The position numbers and the translations under genes are program-made. This document shows positions 16,572-24,406 of a DNA stretch of 64,000 nt, piece by piece. The stretch spans positions 1-64,000 of the forward strand of contig CAVCMG010000014.1 in NCBI GenBank assembly GCA_963603285.1, given 5' to 3'. Source of the DNA: UBA11957 sp963603285 (GTDB lineage: Bacteria; Bacillota; Clostridia; Lachnospirales; Lachnospiraceae). Every line of letters begins with the position of its first letter. Position 1 is the first letter of the stretch. The notes beneath the pieces were generated by a model. It saw nothing but the letters and a program-made list of their open reading frames with translations. It did no database searches and was not told the DNA's origin.

Positions 16572-17798
16572 GGAATTACAGTGATCGAGGGCGGTGTTAC
16601 CGCACCGAAGGGATTTAAAGCAGCCGGTATTGCAGCCGGTGTAAAGAAAGCAAACGTCAAGGATATGGCGATGGTGTACAGTGAGGTGCCGTGCCATGCA
16701 GCCGGTACATTTACGACCAACGTGGTCAAGGCAGCTCCGGTAAAATGGGACAGAGAGATCTGCGAGACCAGCCCCTTTGTACAGGCCGTTGTAGCCAACA
16801 GCGGTGTGGCCAATGCCTGTACCGGTGAGGAGGGTATGGGTTACTGCAAACGTATGGCAGACAAGGCAGGTGAGGTACTTTCGATTCCGGGCAATGCCGT
16901 GTTGGTGGCATCCACCGGTGTCATCGGCAAACAGCTGCCGATCGAAACCATCGAAAAGGGTATCGAGAGCCTTTCCGGTGTGTTATCTGACACAACTCAG
17001 GCGGGTACACTGGCTGCCCAGTCCATTATGACGACAGATACCCACAAAAAGGAGATCGCCGTACAGTGCGAGATCGGTGGGACGACCGTAACGCTTGGAG
17101 GTATGTGCAAGGGCTCCGGTATGATCCATCCGAATATGTGCACGATGCTTGGTTTCGTTATGACGGATGCGGCCATCAGTGATGCACTGCTGAAAAAGGC
17201 GCTGCGGGCGGACATTATCGATACCTATAATATGGTATCCGTAGACGGCGATACCTCCACAAACGATACGGTTCTTCTGCTGGCCAACGGACTGGCAGGC
17301 AATCCGGAGATCACCGAAGAGGGAGAGGATTATAAAACATTCTGTGAAGCGCTGCATACGATCAATGCCTATCTGTGCCGCCAGATCGCCGGTGACGGCG
17401 AGGGTGCGACGGCGCTGTTCGAGGTAAAGGTGGTCGGTGCCGAGACAAAAGAGCAGGCCAGAATTTTAAGTAAATCTGTCGTATGCTCCAGCCTGACCAA
17501 GGCAGCCATCTACGGACATGACGCCAACTGGGGACGTATCCTGTGCGCCATGGGCTATTCCGGTGTGCAGTTTGACCCGGAGAAGGTGGATCTGTTCTTT
17601 GAGAGCAAGGCCGGAAAGCTTCAGATCATTGAAAATGGCGTAGCCTGCGACTACAGCGAAGAATTTGCCACAAAGATCCTGTCAGAAAAGGAAGTGACAG
17701 CCATCGCTGATATCAAGATGGGTACGGAAGAAGCCACAGCCTGGGGCTGTGATCTGACATATGATTATGTAAAAATAAATGCGGATTACCGTTCATAA
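16569..17798 (+). CDS. argJ: Bifunctional ornithine acetyltransferase / N-acetylglutamate synthase
   Basis: Transfers acetyl from N-acetylornithine to glutamate, making arginine synthesis cyclic; many forms also use acetyl-CoA. The 409-residue precursor self-cleaves into alpha and beta chains before the nucleophile T192 in HPNMCTMLGF. The residue before the cut is Cys where many homologues have Ala. The N-terminus has AGTFTTNVVKAAPV and the beta chain has VDGDTSTNDT. The start codon lies behind an unusual hairpin-bridged ribosome site. Presence of argJ explains why argA is not needed, and argE neither. Confidence 0.96.
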   Translation: MGITVIEGGVTAPKGFKAAGIAAGVKKANVKDMAMVYSEVPCHAAGTFTTNVVKAAPVKWDREICETSPFVQAVVANSGVANACTGEEGMGYCKRMADKAGEVLSIPGNAVLVASTGVIGKQLPIETIEKGIESLSGVLSDTTQAGTLAAQSIMTTDTHKKEIAVQCEIGGTTVTLGGMCKGSGMIHPNMCTMLGFVMTDAAISDALLKKALRADIIDTYNMVSVDGDTSTNDTVLLLANGLAGNPEITEEGEDYKTFCEALHTINAYLCRQIAGDGEGATALFEVKVVGAETKEQARILSKSVVCSSLTKAAIYGHDANWGRILCAMGYSGVQFDPEKVDLFFESKAGKLQIIENGVACDYSEEFATKILSEKEVTAIADIKMGTEEATAWGCDLTYDYVKINADYRS

Positions 17799-17839
17799 AA
17801 AATGCGTGAGAAAATCTCATAAAACAAAGGAGAAGAAAC

Positions 17840-18742
17840 ATGGTAGACCAGAAATTTCTTGATAAAGCGGAGGTGCTGATCGAGGCACTGCCGTATATAC
17901 AGCGGTTCAACCGTAAAGTTATTGTGATCAAATACGGCGGAAGTGCCATGATCGATGAAAAGCTCAAAGAAGATGTCATCAAAGACTGCGTACTGTTAAA
18001 GCTGGTCGGTTTCAAGCCGATCATCGTACACGGCGGCGGCAAGGAGATCAGCCGCTGGGTTGGTAAGGTCGGCATGGAGCCGAAGTTTATTAACGGTCTG
18101 CGTGTGACCGATGCGGAGACGATGGAAGTCGCTGAGATGGTACTGAACAAGGTCAACAAGGAGCTGGTCAATCTGGTACAGCGTCTGGGCATCAAAGCCG
18201 TAGGTATCAGCGGTAAGGATGGCGAGCTGTTAAAGGTAGAAAAGAAGCTGTCCGGCGGAGAGGATATCGGTTATGTCGGTGAGGTAACAGAGGTCAATCC
18301 GAAGATCTTAAATGACCTTCTGGACAGAGATTTCCTGCCGATCGTCTGCCCGATCGGTATGGATGACAATTACGACACCTACAATATCAATGCGGACGAT
18401 GCGGCCTGTGCGATCGCCAAGGCGATGAAAGCAGAAAAGCTGGCATTCCTGACGGACATCGAGGGTGTATACAAGGATGCCTCGGATCCGGACAGCCTGA
18501 TCTCGGAGCTGACAGTATCGGAGGCAAAGAAGCTAATCGAGGACGGCTATGTTACCGGTGGCATGATCCCGAAGCTGACCAACTGTGCCGGTGCGATCGA
18601 AGCCGGTGTTAACCGTGTGCATATTCTGGACGGCCGTATCGAGCACTGTCTGCTTCTGGAAATCTTTACCAATAAAGGTATCGGTACAGCCATCTTAAAG
18701 GATGCCGAAGAAAAATATTACAAACCGGGAAAAGAGGAATAA
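17840..18742 (+). CDS. argB: Acetylglutamate kinase
   Basis: Phosphorylates N-acetylglutamate, the step that is often feedback-inhibited by arginine. The 300-residue amino acid kinase has VIKYGGSAM, IVHGGGKEIS, the substrate loop INGLRVTD and the C-terminal DDAACAIAKA and MIPKLTNC segments. The N-terminal helix (about 1-25) before the kinase fold is typical of arginine-sensitive hexameric enzymes. ATG 17840 follows AAAGGAGAAG, and argD starts 3 bp after its stop. Confidence 0.96.
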   Translation: MVDQKFLDKAEVLIEALPYIQRFNRKVIVIKYGGSAMIDEKLKEDVIKDCVLLKLVGFKPIIVHGGGKEISRWVGKVGMEPKFINGLRVTDAETMEVAEMVLNKVNKELVNLVQRLGIKAVGISGKDGELLKVEKKLSGGEDIGYVGEVTEVNPKILNDLLDRDFLPIVCPIGMDDNYDTYNINADDAACAIAKAMKAEKLAFLTDIEGVYKDASDPDSLISELTVSEAKKLIEDGYVTGGMIPKLTNCAGAIEAGVNRVHILDGRIEHCLLLEIFTNKGIGTAILKDAEEKYYKPGKEE

Positions 18743-18745
18743 GCT

Positions 18746-19942
18746 ATGGGAACTACAGCAGAAAAGTATATGAATCTGTCCGAGGAATATGTCCTGCATA
18801 CCTACAACCGTTTTCCGGTGGTACTGGATCATGGCAAGGGATTGTATCTGTATGATGTGGAAGGAAAATCCTATATGGACTTTGCTTCCGGTATCGGCGT
18901 ATTTGCTTTGGGCTATGGCAATGAGGAATTTAACGATGCACTGAAGGCGCAGATCGACAAGGTGATCCACACCTCCAATCTGTACTACAATGTGCCCATG
19001 GGCGAGGCCGCAAAGCAGCTGGCTGAAAGCTGCGGCATGTCCAAGGTGTTCTTTACCAACAGCGGTACGGAGGCCATCGAGGGTGCGATCAAGGTGGCTA
19101 GAAAGTATGCCTACCTGCGGGACAATTCCAACGATCATGAGATCATTGCCATGCATTCTTCCTTCCATGGCAGAAGCCTCGGCGCGCTGTCGGTTACCGG
19201 TAATACACATTATCAGGATCCGTTCAAACCGTTGATCGGTGGTATTAAATTTGCAGATTTTAACGATATCGACAGTGTGAAGGCACAGCTTACGGACAAG
19301 ACCTGTGCGATCATTCTGGAGACGGTGCAGGGCGAGGGTGGTATCCATCCGGCAGATCCGGTGTTCTTAAAAGAGATCCGTCAGATCTGTGATGAGAGGA
19401 ACATCCTGCTGATCCTGGATGAGATCCAGTGTGGTATGGGACGTACGGGCAGTATGTTTGCCTGGCAGCAGTACGGCGTGAAGCCGGATGTGATGACGTC
19501 GGCCAAGGCGCTGGGCTGTGGTATGCCGGTTGGTGCTTTTGTACTGAATGAAAAGACGGCGAAGGCTTCTTTGGTACCGGGAGATCACGGTACGACGTAT
19601 GGTGGCAACCCGCTGGCCTGCGCGGCAGTCAACGCGGTATTTGCGCAGTTTGAAAAGCTGGATCTGGTAAACCATGTACAGCAGATCGCTCCGTATTTTG
19701 AGAAGAAGCTTGACGAGCTGGCTGCAAAGCATGGCTGTGTGAAGGAACGCCGTGGTATGGGACTGATGCAGGGCCTGGAGCTGACAGAAGACAAGGCTGT
19801 GGGCGATGTGATCGCAGCGGCCAGAGAGAAGGGTCTGCTTGTGATATCGGCAGAGGGGAATGTGCTGAGAATGCTGCCTCCGCTGACGATTACCGAAGAA
19901 GATGTGGATAAGGCAACAGAGATACTGGATGCCTGCTTATAA
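18746..19942 (+). CDS. argD: Acetylornithine aminotransferase
   Basis: PLP-dependent transfer of an amino group from glutamate to N-acetylglutamate semialdehyde. The 398-residue class III aminotransferase has FFTNSGTEAIEGAIK, the PLP-ring aspartate in LILDEIQCGMGRTG and the Schiff-base lysine K254 in TSAKALGCGMPVG. Some family members also act in lysine synthesis as DapC; operon context favours arginine. It is the last gene of the operon, followed by a strong terminator at 19957. Confidence 0.95.
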   Translation: MGTTAEKYMNLSEEYVLHTYNRFPVVLDHGKGLYLYDVEGKSYMDFASGIGVFALGYGNEEFNDALKAQIDKVIHTSNLYYNVPMGEAAKQLAESCGMSKVFFTNSGTEAIEGAIKVARKYAYLRDNSNDHEIIAMHSSFHGRSLGALSVTGNTHYQDPFKPLIGGIKFADFNDIDSVKAQLTDKTCAIILETVQGEGGIHPADPVFLKEIRQICDERNILLILDEIQCGMGRTGSMFAWQQYGVKPDVMTSAKALGCGMPVGAFVLNEKTAKASLVPGDHGTTYGGNPLACAAVNAVFAQFEKLDLVNHVQQIAPYFEKKLDELAAKHGCVKERRGMGLMQGLELTEDKAVGDVIAAAREKGLLVISAEGNVLRMLPPLTITEEDVDKATEILDACL

Positions 19943-19956
19943 AGAGAAAAGATGTG

Positions 19957-19986
19957 AAAAGAAGCTGTCGATGGCAGCTTCTTTTT
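19957..19986 (+). terminator. Terminator of argCJBD
   Basis: Stem AAAAGAAGCTG/CAGCTTCTTTT (11 bp) extended by a T-G pair, short loop, then T run. Confidence 0.88.
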
Positions 19987-20038
19987 GTATATTTTTTTGC
20001 GGGAAGGGGATGATAAAGGAAAAAGGAGATGTGACGGT

Positions 20039-20479
20039 ATGGGCTGGCTGATTTCTGCAGTTTCAGGGATCCTGATGAGTATGCAGGGGATTTTTAATAC
20101 AGAGGTGAATGAACAGACGAGCGTCTGGGTGAGCGCGGTGTGGGCGCAGGTGACGGCGCTTGTGGTCTGTCTGGCGTGCTGGGGCGCGGTGGACAGAGGG
20201 AGCTTTCTGGCATTAAAGGAGGTAACGCCGCGGTATGTGCTGCTTGGCGGTGTGCTGGGAGCGGGGATTACGGTGACGGTGATCCTCGGGATGCAGTTTG
20301 TGGGACCGGCGCAGGCTACGGTGTGTATTGTGGTGGCGCAGATGCTCTTTTCCTGGCTGGCAGAGCGGTTTGGCTGGTTTGGCGTGGAAAAGACGTCGTT
20401 TTCGTGGCTGCAGCTTCTGGGTGTTGTGCTGGCGGGGGCAGGGCTTGTGCTGGTACGGACCGGTGCGGGGACACGCTGA
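20039..20479 (+). CDS. Small DMT-superfamily membrane protein (DUF606/YdcZ-like)
   Basis: A 146-residue very hydrophobic protein with four to five predicted membrane segments. It begins MGWLISAVSGILMSMQG and contains GPAQATVCIVVAQML, typical of DUF606 (YdcZ) half-size members of the drug/metabolite transporter superfamily. The substrate is unknown. Such proteins often work as pairs or dimers; only one copy is here. ATG 20039 follows AAAGGAGAT with 10-bp spacing; an upstream in-frame start at 19985 overlaps the argD terminator and is rejected. Confidence 0.75.
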   Translation: MGWLISAVSGILMSMQGIFNTEVNEQTSVWVSAVWAQVTALVVCLACWGAVDRGSFLALKEVTPRYVLLGGVLGAGITVTVILGMQFVGPAQATVCIVVAQMLFSWLAERFGWFGVEKTSFSWLQLLGVVLAGAGLVLVRTGAGTR

Positions 20480-20610
20480 GAAAGCGGCAAACCGGACGCC
20501 GGGGAAAGCGGATATCCGGTGCGGGATGAGAAACGTAAAGGAGATGTGACAGAAATCTTAGGGAAACATTACAGCTGTTGAAAAAATGTGACAGAAGGCT
20601 CAAGTTTCCC

Positions 20611-20639
20611 TTGTAATACTGTGTAAGATTCGTTAAGAT
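20611..20639 (+). promoter_or_regulatory. Probable comEA operon promoter
   Basis: TTGTAA (20611-20616), 17-bp spacer, TAAGAT (20634-20639), about 63 bp before comEA. Confidence 0.55.
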
Positions 20640-20701
20640 AAGAAGTATGAGAGAATGCGCGTGTACTATGTCCGGAGAGAGTGTTTCGAAAGGAGCACTC
20701 T

Positions 20702-21340
20702 ATGAAAAAAGACAGAAAAACACAGAAATTCCGGTATCTGGCGGCGGTTATCCTGCTGCTTGGCAGTCTGGCGGGCTGCGCTGAACCACAGGTACAGTTT
20801 GTGGAGCAGACGACGGGCTCTTCCCGGGTGGAGGAAACGTCAGATACGGCGGTATCGTCCGTGGCAGAGGTGTCCCGGACGGCAGATTCCGCTACGGTGT
20901 ATGTCCATGTGTGCGGCGCTGTGAAGGAGGCCGGTGTGTATGAGCTTCCGGCGGATGCCCGGGTATTTGAGGCGATCCGGGCGGCGGGTGGATTAGCAGA
21001 GGACGCTGCTGGAGAGCGCGTGAATCAGGCACGGCTTCTGACGGACGGGGAAGAGCTGTATATTCCCACAAAGGACGAAATTCTCTCAGCATCTGCCAAG
21101 CTTTCCACACTGCCCGGAGGCGGTGCGGCGGAACAGGATGCAGATAACAGAATCAATATCAATACTGCGGATGCGGATACGCTGACGAGTCTGAATGGCA
21201 TCGGTAAATCCCGGGCCGAGGCGATCATCGCCTGGCGGGAGGAAAACGGCGGCTTTTCTTCCATCGAAGAGATCAAGAATATCGACGGCATCGCAGATAA
21301 GACATATGAAAAATTAAAGGACAGAATAACTGTAAACTGA
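20702..21340 (+). CDS. comEA: Competence DNA receptor ComEA, lipoprotein form
   Basis: Binds incoming double-stranded DNA at the cell surface and hands it to the ComEC channel. The 212-residue protein has an SLBB-type domain (about 60-120, VYVHVCGAVKEAGVYELP) and a C-terminal helix-hairpin-helix pair (about 145-212, ININTADADTLTSLNGIG). The N-terminus has a lipobox LAGC with C26, suggesting lipid anchoring instead of the usual single membrane helix. ATG 20702 follows AAAGGAGC. It opens a tight run with a two-component system, a GerM lipoprotein and comEC. Confidence 0.92.
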   Translation: MKKDRKTQKFRYLAAVILLLGSLAGCAEPQVQFVEQTTGSSRVEETSDTAVSSVAEVSRTADSATVYVHVCGAVKEAGVYELPADARVFEAIRAAGGLAEDAAGERVNQARLLTDGEELYIPTKDEILSASAKLSTLPGGGAAEQDADNRININTADADTLTSLNGIGKSRAEAIIAWREENGGFSSIEEIKNIDGIADKTYEKLKDRITVN

Positions 21341-21352
21341 GGAGAAGAAAAG

Positions 21353-22042
21353 ATGAGCAAGAAGGTTCTGGTTGTAGATGATGAAAAGCTGATCGTAAAG
21401 GGTATCCGTTTCAGTCTGGAACAGGACGGTATGGAGGTCGATGCGGCCTATGACGGAGAGGAAGCTCTGGAGATGGCAAAGGAGAAGGAGTACGATATCA
21501 TTCTTCTGGATCTGATGCTGCCAAAGCTCGATGGTCTGGGCGTATGCCAGCAGATCCGTGAGTTTTCCAACGTACCGATCGTGATGCTGACAGCCAAGGG
21601 CGACGATATGGACAAGATCCTGGGCCTGGAGTATGGCGCAGACGACTATATTACCAAGCCGTTCAATATTCTGGAGGTCAAGGCCCGCATCAAGGCGATC
21701 ATGCGCCGTACGACACAGGCTGCGCCGAAGGAAGAAAAGGCAAGAACCGTCGTCAGCGGCGATCTGAAGCTGGACTGCGAGGGACGCCGTGTGTTTATCG
21801 GTTCCCGTGAGATCAATCTGACAGCCAAGGAATTTGACCTTTTAGAGCTGCTTGTCTTTAATCCGAACAAGGTTTACAGCAGAGAGAACCTGTTGAATAT
21901 CGTCTGGGGGTATGAGTATCCGGGTGATGTGCGTACGGTAGATGTGCATATCCGCCGTCTGCGCGAAAAGATCGAGCAGAACCCCAGCGATCCGAAGTAT
22001 GTACATACGAAGTGGGGAGTTGGTTATTATTTCCAGGGTTAA
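21353..22042 (+). CDS. OmpR/PhoB-family response regulator in the comE operon
   Basis: A 229-residue regulator, 12 bp after comEA. The receiver has D53 in IILLDLMLPK, T80 and K102. The winged helix ends RRLREKIEQNPSDPKY then WGVGYYF. Sequence resembles PhoP/WalR-type regulators. It pairs with the histidine kinase that overlaps its 3' end. Being inside a DNA-uptake operon, it could control competence or simply share a promoter; the target sites cannot be deduced. Confidence 0.93.
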   Translation: MSKKVLVVDDEKLIVKGIRFSLEQDGMEVDAAYDGEEALEMAKEKEYDIILLDLMLPKLDGLGVCQQIREFSNVPIVMLTAKGDDMDKILGLEYGADDYITKPFNILEVKARIKAIMRRTTQAAPKEEKARTVVSGDLKLDCEGRRVFIGSREINLTAKEFDLLELLVFNPNKVYSRENLLNIVWGYEYPGDVRTVDVHIRRLREKIEQNPSDPKYVHTKWGVGYYFQG

Positions 22043-23477
22043 TACAAAAGAAAAACAGGGAGGGGAGCCTTCCTTTTTCCGAAGCCTGCGTTTCCGTCTG
22101 ACGATCATACTGGTGGTGATCGGTATTATACCGGCCCTGATCGTCGGTTTCGGGATCGTCAGCAGCTACAGAGATCGCGCTGTGTCCATCCGTACCGTAA
22201 ACGTGATGAATCAGTGCGATATTTTATGCGATCAGATCGTCAGCGAGAATTATCTGAATGTGCAGAGCAGCGTAGCCTTAAACGGCGAGCTGGAGCTTCT
22301 GTCCAATATTTACAGCGGGCGCGTGCTGATCATTGACAGCAATTTCCGCATCGTCAAGGATACGTTTAATCTGGACGAGGGCAAGAGCATGATCTCCGAG
22401 GAGGTACTGCAGTGCTATAAAACCGGAGAATCCGGCCGGTACAATTCGGACAAATACATCGAGATGACGATTCCCATCGTGGACAAGAGCCAGGAAAGCC
22501 GTATGCTGGGCGTGATGATGGTGAGTATCTCCATGGATGAGATCAATGCCAGCGTCAGTGCCCTGGAACAGAAGCAGATCCTGATGATCGGTATGATCAC
22601 GGTGATGGTGCTGATCCTCGGCTATATTCTGGCCGGTATTCTGGTGAAGCCGTTTAACAAGATCACAAGAGCCATCGAGGATATTTCCGACGGCTATATG
22701 GATGCGGATATTTCCGTTACGGATTATACCGAGACACAGCTGATCACCAATGCGTTCAACAGTATGCTTGAAAAGGTGCGTACGCTGGATGAGTCGAGAC
22801 AGGAGTTTGTTTCCAATGTGTCCCATGAGCTAAAGACACCGCTGACCTCCATGAAGGTGCTGGCAGATTCCCTGAACGGACAGGAAAACGTGCCGGTGGA
22901 GCTGTATCAGGAATTCATGCAGGATATCGGTGAGGAGATCGACAGGGAGAATAAGATCATTACCGATCTTCTGTCGCTGGTCAAGATGGACAAAAAGGCT
23001 GCGGACTTAAATATCGACACCGTAAATATCAACGATATGCTCGAGCTGATTTTAAAGCGCTTAAAGCCGATCGCGGCAAAGCGGGATATCCGCCTTCTGG
23101 TGGACAGCTTCCGTCCGGTATATGCCCAGATCGATGAGGTGAAGCTGACGCTGGCTTTCACCAATCTGGTGGAGAATGCGATCAAATACAACATCGAGGA
23201 CGGCTGGGTCAGAGTGTCCTTAAATGCGGATCAGAAATATTTCTACGTTGTGGTTGAGGATTCCGGTATGGGTATCCCGGAGGATTCCATCGACCATATC
23301 TTTGAAAGATTTTACCGCGTGGACAAGTCCCATTCCCGGGAAATCGGCGGTACGGGCCTTGGCCTTGCGATTACAAAGAGCGCGGTCATGATGCATCACG
23401 GCGCGGTCAAGGTATACAGCAAAGAGGGTGAGGGTACACGCTTCTCCGTGCGTATCCCGATCAATTACAGCAAATAG
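21999..23477 (+). CDS. Sensor histidine kinase in the comE operon
   Basis: Kinase partner of the preceding regulator, with two membrane segments (about 33-56 and 194-216), an extracytoplasmic sensor of about 135 residues (PAS/Cache-like appearance), HAMP, HisKA with H276 in NVSHELKTPLTS, and HATPase (NLVENAIKYN, DSGMGIPED, GGTGLGLAIT). All kinase boxes are intact. The start is uncertain. ATG 21999 lies inside the regulator gene without a ribosome site, TTG 22020 directly abuts GGGGAG, and an ATT at 22026 has the best spacing. The first membrane helix begins only at about residue 33, so all are compatible. Confidence 0.9.
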   Translation: MYIRSGELVIISRVNTKEKQGGEPSFFRSLRFRLTIILVVIGIIPALIVGFGIVSSYRDRAVSIRTVNVMNQCDILCDQIVSENYLNVQSSVALNGELELLSNIYSGRVLIIDSNFRIVKDTFNLDEGKSMISEEVLQCYKTGESGRYNSDKYIEMTIPIVDKSQESRMLGVMMVSISMDEINASVSALEQKQILMIGMITVMVLILGYILAGILVKPFNKITRAIEDISDGYMDADISVTDYTETQLITNAFNSMLEKVRTLDESRQEFVSNVSHELKTPLTSMKVLADSLNGQENVPVELYQEFMQDIGEEIDRENKIITDLLSLVKMDKKAADLNIDTVNINDMLELILKRLKPIAAKRDIRLLVDSFRPVYAQIDEVKLTLAFTNLVENAIKYNIEDGWVRVSLNADQKYFYVVVEDSGMGIPEDSIDHIFERFYRVDKSHSREIGGTGLGLAITKSAVMMHHGAVKVYSKEGEGTRFSVRIPINYSK

Positions 23478-23486
23478 GGGGCAGAT

Positions 23487-24404
23487 ATGAAACGAATCAA
23501 ATATGGGATCCTGTCTGTGCTTTTTGGCCTTTTGCTGGCGGGCTGTGGTGCGATCGGCAGCACAGGGGATACGGACGGCTATGTCCAGTATTATATCAAT
23601 ACAGACGGAACGAAGCTTTTACAGGATCCGTTTACAACAGAGGAAACAGATACCATGGCGCTGGTCACAGCGATGGCGGATACGCTCAAAAAGCAGGAGG
23701 CAGGCACGTACCTGGAGCCTTTGCTGCCGACAGATATCCAGATATTATCCTACAGTCTGAACGACGGGCATCTGACGCTGAATCTTTCGGAGACATACAG
23801 TACGACGGAGGATACGAGAAAAGTTCTCCTGCGGGCAGGGCTGGTGCGCAGCTTTATACAGTTTGACGGCGTAAATGATGTGGCGTTTGAGGTCAACGGA
23901 CAGGCGCTGACGGACAGCAGTGGCAATGCTGTGGGGCCGTTGACCGGCGAGGATTTTGTCGAGGCAGAGGGCCGGGAGATCGATGCCTACCAGTACGGCA
24001 CGTTTACGCTGTACTTTGCGGATGCTTCGGGAAAGAAGCTGGTCGCGGAAAAACAGAATGTCTACTACAGCAGCAGTGAGCCGAAGGAACGGGAGGTTGT
24101 GGAGCTTTTGCTGAAAGGCCCGCTGAATACGGAGCTTCGCGCTACGCTGCCGTCGGATGTTAAAATCTTAAATGTTACGCTGTCGGACGGGGCAGTGTAC
24201 GTCAACTTAAACGATGCCTTTTTAAACGGCACGTCGGAGGTTTCGGAGCGGGTCGTGGTGTACTCGCTGGTCAATTCCCTGCTGGAGCTGGAGGGAACGA
24301 CAAAGGTACAGATCTCCGTCAACGGAGAGACAAAGTATGTGCTGGGCGATGGCATCGACCTGAGCAAATTCCTGACAAAAAATACAGACCTGATCGGAGA
24401 GTAA
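23487..24404 (+). CDS. GerM-domain lipoprotein
   Basis: A 305-residue lipoprotein (signal peptide with lipobox LAGC, C20) carrying two GerMN domains (about 35-150 and 170-295). Each has the LTLNLSETYS / VYVNLNDAFLNG type motif followed by a leucine-rich helix. GerMN domains occur in spore germination/sporulation protein GerM and in LpqB-type lipoproteins that partner with two-component sensors. It starts 9 bp after the kinase gene and 2 bp before comEC. Partnership with the kinase sensor domain is a plausible inference. Confidence 0.85.
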   Translation: MKRIKYGILSVLFGLLLAGCGAIGSTGDTDGYVQYYINTDGTKLLQDPFTTEETDTMALVTAMADTLKKQEAGTYLEPLLPTDIQILSYSLNDGHLTLNLSETYSTTEDTRKVLLRAGLVRSFIQFDGVNDVAFEVNGQALTDSSGNAVGPLTGEDFVEAEGREIDAYQYGTFTLYFADASGKKLVAEKQNVYYSSSEPKEREVVELLLKGPLNTELRATLPSDVKILNVTLSDGAVYVNLNDAFLNGTSEVSERVVVYSLVNSLLELEGTTKVQISVNGETKYVLGDGIDLSKFLTKNTDLIGE

Positions 24405-24406
24405 GG

